Made by a program: the position numbers and the translations under genes
The notes under the pieces: generated by a model
Databases searched by the model: none
Told to the model about the DNA's origin: nothing
What the model saw: the letters and a program-made list of their open reading frames with translations, nothing else
Origin: Thermoplasmata archaeon
GTDB lineage: Archaea > Thermoplasmatota > Thermoplasmata > Lutacidiplasmatales > UBA184
Reading direction: 5' to 3'
Assembly: GCA_021828195.1 (NCBI GenBank)
Contig: JAKASQ010000001.1
Coordinates: 468,335-532,334 of the forward strand
DNA length: 64,000 nucleotides
Part shown: piece by piece, positions 59,082 to 64,000 of the stretch
Layout of the letters: every line of letters starts with the position of its first letter
How positions within the stretch are numbered: position 1 is the first letter of the stretch

Positions 59082-60362
59082 CTAGGCGAACTCCCGCGGG
59101 TCGGCGATCTCGCCCCGGATGGCCGCGGCGACGGTCGCGGCCGGGCTCATGAGGTAGATCCGGCCCTCCTTCGGCCCCATCCGACCGGGAAAGTTCCGGT
59201 TGGAGGAGGATGCGCACACTTCGTCCGGGGCGATGATGCCCATGTTGCCCCCAAAACACGCCGAGCAGCTCGAGTTCGTGAAGACCGCGCCGGCCTCCGT
59301 GTAGAGCTCGATGAGGCCCTCCTGGAGGCATTGTTCGTAGATGGACGTCGACGCCGGCGAGACGATGAACCGAGTGCCCGGGTGGACCTTGTGGCCCCTC
59401 AGGATCGCGGCGCCTTCTCGGATATCCTCGATACGGGCGTTCGTGCAGGATCCCAAGAACGCCTGATCAACGTGGATGTGCTCGTTCACGACATCGGTGA
59501 GCGGGCGGACGTTGTCGGGAGAGTACGGGCAAGCGACCATCGGCGGCATCCCGTCCACGTCGATGTCGATCGTGCGCTCGTACGTCGCGTCGGCATCCGC
59601 GTAGACCGGATGCATCGGATGCTTGGCGATCGTGCGCAGGTACTCGAACGTCTTCTCGTCGGGGGCGACAAGTCCGCACTTCGCTCCCATCTCGGTTGTC
59701 ATGTTGCAGATTGTGAGGCGCTCGGGCATGGAGAGCCGTTCGATCGTCGGCCCGGTCCACTCGACGGACTTGTACGTCGCCCCGGTCGTTTTCACCTCGC
59801 CGAGCGCGCGCAGGACGAGGTCCTTCGCGACGACCCCGGGCCCGAGGCGACCCTTCACGCGTATGCGCAGCGTCGACGGTACCTTCAGCCATAGGCGGCC
59901 GAGCGCGAGAACCGCCGCCATCTCGGTGGGCCCGATACCGGCCGCCACGGCGCCCATGGCGCCGAGCATGTTCGTGTGGGAGTCGGTACCGACCGCGAGG
60001 TCCCCCGGCACGACCCACCCGTGCTCCGCGAGGATCTGGTGACATATGCCGTGGTTCCCGACATCGTAGAAGTGGGGAAGGTTGACCTCCGTCGCGAACT
60101 TGCGCAGGATCCGGTGGAGCACCGCGGCTCCCTCGGTCGACGCGGGAACCCAGTGATCGATCGCGATCACGACGCGTTCTCGATCCCAGACCTTCTCGGC
60201 GCCCATTTGATGGAACGGAGCGACGGTCTGCGCGCCCTGTTCGTGCATCATCGCGAGATCGACGCGCCCCTCGATGATCTGGCCGGAAGCGACGTGATCG
60301 AGGCCCGAGGCGCGTGCCAGGATCTTCTCGGCGAGGGTCATCCCGCCGTTGGCGCCGCTCAT
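59082..60362 (-). CDS. leuC: Aconitase-family large subunit (LeuC-like)
   Basis: A 426-residue hydro-lyase. The three cluster Cys positions are in FLGSCTNARIEDI and SCSACFGGN, and GVVPGDL/GTDSHTNMLGAMGAVAAGIG is the family signature. Short archaeal type, as in MJ1003/MJ0499 relatives that work on several 2-oxoacid chain-elongation steps. The start overlaps the upstream synthase stop by four bases. Confidence 0.9.
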   Translation of the reverse strand: MSGANGGMTLAEKILARASGLDHVASGQIIEGRVDLAMMHEQGAQTVAPFHQMGAEKVWDRERVVIAIDHWVPASTEGAAVLHRILRKFATEVNLPHFYDVGNHGICHQILAEHGWVVPGDLAVGTDSHTNMLGAMGAVAAGIGPTEMAAVLALGRLWLKVPSTLRIRVKGRLGPGVVAKDLVLRALGEVKTTGATYKSVEWTGPTIERLSMPERLTICNMTTEMGAKCGLVAPDEKTFEYLRTIAKHPMHPVYADADATYERTIDIDVDGMPPMVACPYSPDNVRPLTDVVNEHIHVDQAFLGSCTNARIEDIREGAAILRGHKVHPGTRFIVSPASTSIYEQCLQEGLIELYTEAGAVFTNSSCSACFGGNMGIIAPDEVCASSSNRNFPGRMGPKEGRIYLMSPAATVAAAIRGEIADPREFA

Positions 60363-61606
60363 GTGCGGACCTCCTTGAGCCCCACCGCATCGACCATCTT
60401 CCAGAACTCCGCGTCGGAGACCCCCGGTTGTTCAAAGAGGTGGCGATACTCCTCGAGGAACGCTTGGAGTTCTTCCTTCGAACGCGCCTCGCCCTGGGCC
60501 TTGAGGCGTTGGAGGAGCTCGGCGAGCCGCGGCTCCGGGGCGACGATGCCCCGTTCTTTGAGCTTCTCGACGACCGCGGCCTTGCCGCTGTGCTTGCCCA
60601 ATATCATCCGCCGGTGCCGCCCGACGACCTCCGGCTGCATCGGCTCGTACGTGAGCGTGTGCGCGAGGATCCCATGCGTGTGGATACCGGCTTCGTGCGA
60701 GAAGGAGTTGTACCCCACAATCGCCTTGTTCGGTTGGACGACGACCCCCGAGAGTTCCTCCACCAGCTGGGAAAGCTCGTACATCCGCTCGGTCCGCAGC
60801 CCGGTGCGTACCCCGTAGAGGCGCTCGAGCGCAAGCGCGACCTCCTCGAAGGCGGCGTTCCCGGCTCGCTCTCCCAATCCGTTGACGCAGGTATGGGGAG
60901 CGGTGACTCCGACCTCGAGCGCGGTGAGCGTGTTTGCCGCCGCGAGGCCGAAGTCGTTGTGGCAGTGGACCGAGAGATCCTTCGGGTGCACACGACGCTG
61001 GAACTCCTCCAGGTACCACCGGAACGTGAGCGGTGTCATGATGCCGACCGTGTCGGAGATCACGAGCCGGTCCGCGCCGGCCTCTTGAACGTCCCGATAC
61101 AAGCGTTCCACGAAATCGAACGGGGCCCGGACCGTGTCCTCGGTCACGAATGCGACGTGGAGGCCGGCGCTCTTCGCCCGCCGAACGCTCGCGATCGATA
61201 CCTTGCGGACCTCCTCCTGGGTCATCTTCAGCTTGTAGCGAAGATGGACCTGGCTCGCGGCGACGAAGATCGCGATGTGGCTTGCGCCACTCTGGATGAC
61301 CGCCTCGACGTCGGCGGGGACCGTCCGCGCCGAGGCGAGTATCTTCGATTTGAGCCCGGCGTGGGCGAGCAGATCGACCGCACGGGCCTCCTCGGTCGAG
61401 ACGACCGGGATGCCGGCGTCGATGAGGGGAACGCCGATGCCGGCCAAGACTTCCGCGATCCGCAGCTTCTCTTCCGGGTTGAAGTGCACCCCGGGCGTCT
61501 GCTCGCCGTCGCGCAACGTCTCGTCCCAGAAGACAATCGGATCGGCGAACCGCCGTCGGTCGGCCGTGACGGAGTGGTAATCCTCGACCAACCGCTCGTC
61601 GGCCAC
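60359..61606 (-). CDS. 2-isopropylmalate/homocitrate/citramalate synthase family (no regulatory domain)
   Basis: A 415-residue DRE-TIM metallolyase. IVFWDETLRDGEQTPGV is the R-D motif, LSVHCHNDFGLAAANT the metal His pair, and GLGERAGNAAFEEV the second signature. It lacks the ~120-residue LeuA regulatory domain, as homocitrate synthases and some AksA-type enzymes do; the helical C-terminus is about 50 residues after the NPKAIVG-like region. With leuCD and leuB homologues it forms a full elongation module. GTG start 24 bases after a TATA box, leaderless. Confidence 0.85.
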   Translation of the reverse strand: MADERLVEDYHSVTADRRRFADPIVFWDETLRDGEQTPGVHFNPEEKLRIAEVLAGIGVPLIDAGIPVVSTEEARAVDLLAHAGLKSKILASARTVPADVEAVIQSGASHIAIFVAASQVHLRYKLKMTQEEVRKVSIASVRRAKSAGLHVAFVTEDTVRAPFDFVERLYRDVQEAGADRLVISDTVGIMTPLTFRWYLEEFQRRVHPKDLSVHCHNDFGLAAANTLTALEVGVTAPHTCVNGLGERAGNAAFEEVALALERLYGVRTGLRTERMYELSQLVEELSGVVVQPNKAIVGYNSFSHEAGIHTHGILAHTLTYEPMQPEVVGRHRRMILGKHSGKAAVVEKLKERGIVAPEPRLAELLQRLKAQGEARSKEELQAFLEEYRHLFEQPGVSDAEFWKMVDAVGLKEVRT

Positions 61607-61629
61607 GACCTCTACGACCGGGAGTTTTC

Positions 61630-61638
61630 AGATAACCT
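61630..61638 (-). promoter_or_regulatory. TATA box of the leu-thiolase-DUF35 operon
   Basis: GGTTATCTG on the minus strand, about 26 bases before GTG 61606, matching a leaderless start of the six-gene operon. Confidence 0.5.
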
Positions 61639-61704
61639 TTGTTGCGAATCTTACGCCGGGCGACGACCGAAAAATGCCAGAACTTCCCCTCGGCCGGGTT
61701 ATCC

Positions 61705-61713
61705 GTTAAATAC
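61705..61713 (+). promoter_or_regulatory. TATA box of korA-korB
   Basis: GTTAAATAC, 56 bases before the korA ATG; it gives a leader of about 30 bases. Confidence 0.5.
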
Positions 61714-61768
61714 GAGGGGGGCCTCGATTCTCTCAGAACCGGGGCGGTCCGCCGCCGGGTTCCGTACA

Positions 61769-63562
61769 ATGACAACCCCTGCGAGCCGCACCGAAGCGAT
61801 CGCCACCGAACCGATCCCCTCCCCCGGCACCCCTCCGAAGCGGCTCGCCGATATCAGCGTCATGATCGGGGGTCAGGGAGGCGACGGGACCCTCACCGTC
61901 TCCGACCTCTTGGGACGCTACTTCCGCAAGCTCGGCCTCTACGTCTACACCTCGCGCAACGTCCTCTCCCGCATCCGCGGGGGCCACGCGGACGCGTCGA
62001 TCCGCGCCTCCTGCCAGCCCATCCTCTCGATCAAGCCCGATGTTGACATCCTCATGGCGTTCGACGAGCAAGCCATCGAGATCGGACGATCCGAGCTCGG
62101 CCCGGACGGGATCGTGCTCTACGACTCCACCGGGTCGGCCGCGGACGTTCCAAAGGCCTATGGATTCCCGTTCGCGACCCTCGTCGGGGGCCAGGTCGGC
62201 CAACCGATCTACAAGAACACCGCCGCCTACGGCGCCCTCAGCGTGCTGCTGGGGTTCGATCCGGTCGTGACCCGCCAGGTCATCGAGGAACGGTTCACGC
62301 GTAGAGGGGAAGAGGCGCTGGCCAAGAACCTCAAGGCGCTCGATATCGGGCGGCAGGCCGCTCTCTCCGTCCCTGGACTCGCCGACCGCTGGCACGTCGA
62401 AGCCGGGGACGCGCACGACCAGATCCTCACGATCGGCAACCAGGCGGTCGCGCTCGGTTTCGTGGTCGGGGGCGGGCGGTTCTTTGCCGGCTATCCCATC
62501 ACGCCGGCCACCGAGGTGATGGAGTACCTCCAGCGCTACCTACCGGCATTCCAGGGCGTCGTGCGTCAAGCCGAGGACGAACTTGCGGCCATCAACATGA
62601 TCATCGGCGCCGCGTACGCCGGCGCGCGGGTGATGACCTCCACGAGCGGTCCCGGTCTCTCCCTCATGACCGAGGGGATCGGTCACGCGGGTGCGGCGGA
62701 GATCCCCATCGTCATCGCCGACTGCGCCCGGGTGGGCCCGTCCACAGGGCAGCCGACGCGGCACGAACAATCAGACCTCGCCCACCTCGCGAACCTCGGG
62801 CACGGAGAGTTCCCCCGGTTCATCCTCGCGCCCGCGACTCCCCTCGAGTGCTTCCAGCTCACCGTCGACGCACTCAACATCGCCGACAAGTGGCGGGTCC
62901 CCGTCATCCTACTGCTCGATCAGGCGCTCTGTCAGAACACGACGACGAGCCCGCCGTACGATCTCGAGGGGATCCACATGGTCCGAGGGAAGCGCCTCTC
63001 GGGAGCCGACCTCGAGAAGATGGCCGAGTACAAGGGCTACGCATTCACGGCCGACAGCGGAAGCCCGATCGCGCCACCCGGAACTCCGGGAGTGTGGAGC
63101 CAGGTCACGGGCAACGAACACGACGAGTGGGGGCACGTATCGGTCAATCCGGTAAACCGCCTGAAGATGATGACCAAGCGGATGGGAAAGATGGTGGCGG
63201 CGGTCCCCGATCTTCCGACCGGAAAGTATTTCGGTGAAACCCACGCCAAGATCGGCATCATCGGATACGGGAGCACGATCGGCCCGATCCTCGAAGCCCA
63301 GGAGCGCCTGAAGACCCGGGGGATCCACACCCGGTTCTACCAGCCGCGGACGCTCTGGCCGGTTCCCGGGCACGAGCTCGATCCGTTCCTCCATGGTGTC
63401 GACGTGGCGTACGTCGTGGAGAACAACTACACCGGACAGTTCGCGCGACTCATCCGCGAGACGGTTCCCTGGCATCACGCCAAACTCCGATCGATCCTGC
63501 GCTACGATGGCCTCTCGTTCCGCTCCCCCGACATCGTCCGCCCGATTACGGAGGGCGTGTAA
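61769..63562 (+). CDS. korA: 2-oxoacid:ferredoxin oxidoreductase, fused gamma-alpha subunit
   Basis: A 597-residue fusion. Residues about 28-215 are the gamma (CoA/linking) domain: ISVMIGGQGGDGTLTVSDLLGRYFRKLG and RIRGGHADASIR. Residues about 220-597 are the alpha domain: FFAGYPITPATEVMEYL and VMTSTSGPGLSLMTEGIGHAGAAEIPIVIADC, typical of KorA. It oxidatively decarboxylates 2-oxoglutarate (most likely) to succinyl-CoA, reducing ferredoxin. Followed by korB with one base between. Complements sucCD in this window. Confidence 0.9.
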   Translation: MTTPASRTEAIATEPIPSPGTPPKRLADISVMIGGQGGDGTLTVSDLLGRYFRKLGLYVYTSRNVLSRIRGGHADASIRASCQPILSIKPDVDILMAFDEQAIEIGRSELGPDGIVLYDSTGSAADVPKAYGFPFATLVGGQVGQPIYKNTAAYGALSVLLGFDPVVTRQVIEERFTRRGEEALAKNLKALDIGRQAALSVPGLADRWHVEAGDAHDQILTIGNQAVALGFVVGGGRFFAGYPITPATEVMEYLQRYLPAFQGVVRQAEDELAAINMIIGAAYAGARVMTSTSGPGLSLMTEGIGHAGAAEIPIVIADCARVGPSTGQPTRHEQSDLAHLANLGHGEFPRFILAPATPLECFQLTVDALNIADKWRVPVILLLDQALCQNTTTSPPYDLEGIHMVRGKRLSGADLEKMAEYKGYAFTADSGSPIAPPGTPGVWSQVTGNEHDEWGHVSVNPVNRLKMMTKRMGKMVAAVPDLPTGKYFGETHAKIGIIGYGSTIGPILEAQERLKTRGIHTRFYQPRTLWPVPGHELDPFLHGVDVAYVVENNYTGQFARLIRETVPWHHAKLRSILRYDGLSFRSPDIVRPITEGV

Positions 63563-63563
63563 G

Positions 63564-64000
63564 ATGGTGCAATCCGCTAAACCCACCCAGCCGATCTGGT
63601 GCCCCGGGTGCGGGGACTTCGCGCTCCTGGCGTGCGTCAAGAAGGCGGCGGCCGAGCTGAAGATCCCGACGCACGAGCTCGTGCTGGTCGGGGGGATCGG
63701 CTGCTCGGGATCGATCCACAATTTCCTCGAGATCAACGGCCTGCACGCGCTCCACGGACGCCTTCTCGCCCAGGCAGTCGGAGTAAAGCTGGCGAACCCG
63801 AACCTCACGGTGTTCGCGGCCGGCGGCGACGGGGACGGTTATGCGATCGGGATGGGGCACTTCATGCATGCGTTCAAGAAGAACGCCTCGATCCTGTACA
63901 TCGTGATGAACAATGAGACGTACGGCCTGACGAAGGGCCAACCCTCGCCCACGAGCCAGATCGGCTTCGAAGGGAACATCGAAAAGCCGTTCGACGCGAT
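63564..64000 (+). CDS. korB: 2-oxoacid:ferredoxin oxidoreductase subunit beta, 3'-truncated by window edge
   Basis: The first ~145 residues of the TPP-binding subunit. IWCPGCGDFALLACVKKAAAEL gives the first cluster/TPP Cys pair; VLVGGIGCSGSIHNFL follows, and FAAGGDGDGYAIGMGHFMHAFKKNASILYIVMNNETYGLTKGQPSPTS is the TPP-Mg motif (GDGD...NN) with the substrate-binding T-KGQ-SPTS. The frame is open at the window end. Confidence 0.93.
   Translation, partial: MVQSAKPTQPIWCPGCGDFALLACVKKAAAELKIPTHELVLVGGIGCSGSIHNFLEINGLHALHGRLLAQAVGVKLANPNLTVFAAGGDGDGYAIGMGHFMHAFKKNASILYIVMNNETYGLTKGQPSPTSQIGFEGNIEKPFDA

Overview
The window is a G+C-rich archaeal chromosome segment. Archaeal markers are topoisomerase VI (top6B/top6A), ribosomal protein eL41, archaeal EF-1 beta, a giant AglB/Stt3 oligosaccharyltransferase, geranylgeranyl reductase beside a prenyl diphosphate synthase, a thiolase plus DUF35 pair, TATA boxes with leaderless or short-leader starts, and a tRNA-His split by a bulge-helix-bulge intron. 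With an 11-subunit Nuo/Fpo-like complex lacking an NADH module, 2-oxoacid:ferredoxin oxidoreductase and succinyl-CoA synthetase, this suggests a respiring Thermoplasmata-type lineage (inference; taxonomy cannot be proven from one window).

Layout. 1-2.5 kb: band-7 protein, PaaG-like crotonase, GNAT. 2.6-13.1 kb: nuoABCDHIJKLMN operon, followed without a break by lipid genes (geranylgeranyl reductase, prenyl synthase). 15.3-20.4 kb: membrane protein, top6B-top6A, a possible half-size CtaA, eL41. 20.2-23.8 kb: small Zn protein, sucD-sucC, coaBC. 23.9-35.9 kb: HAD, intron-containing tRNA-His, hydrolases, SDRs, methyltransferase, ferredoxin, a decayed IS605-type tnpB, DUF457 protein, EF-1 beta. 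35.9-43.4 kb: a secreted anchored protein and a 2195-residue AglB. 55.7-61.6 kb: a tightly overlapping leuA/homocitrate-synthase-like - leuC - leuD - leuB - thiolase - DUF35 operon. 61.8-64 kb: korA-korB, running off the end.

The main discovery lies between these last two blocks. Positions 43433-55644 form one 12.2-kb mobile element with imperfect terminal inverted repeats (22/26 matches over the outer 26 bp), three copies per end of a GTAGGA(G/C)AAT subterminal motif, and an exact 9-bp target-site duplication (GCCTCGTCT at 43424-43432 and 55645-55653). It carries a SWIM-zinc-finger DDE transposase hard against its left end, a divergent AbrB-like regulator, a complete type I-E CRISPR-Cas locus (16 repeats, 15 spacers; cas8e-cse2-cas7e-cas5e-cas6e-cas1-cas2), a nested frameshifted IS, and two unknown cargo genes. 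There is no cas3. Instead Cas5e has a C-terminal HNH nuclease domain, so the Cascade complex itself probably cuts DNA. HNH-fused Cas5 in type I-E has been reported from large-scale mining. What looks new here is an archaeal host together with carriage of the whole adaptive immune system as cargo of a simple TIR/TSD transposon.

How it fits together: the Nuo-like complex probably takes electrons from reduced ferredoxin made by KorAB. SucCD, KorAB and the LeuABCD-like operon share 2-oxoacid chemistry. Thiolase/DUF35, prenyl synthase and geranylgeranyl reductase serve isoprenoid lipid synthesis. AglB and its overlapping partner serve cell-surface glycoproteins. The CRISPR transposon landed just upstream of the aglB TATA box without removing it.
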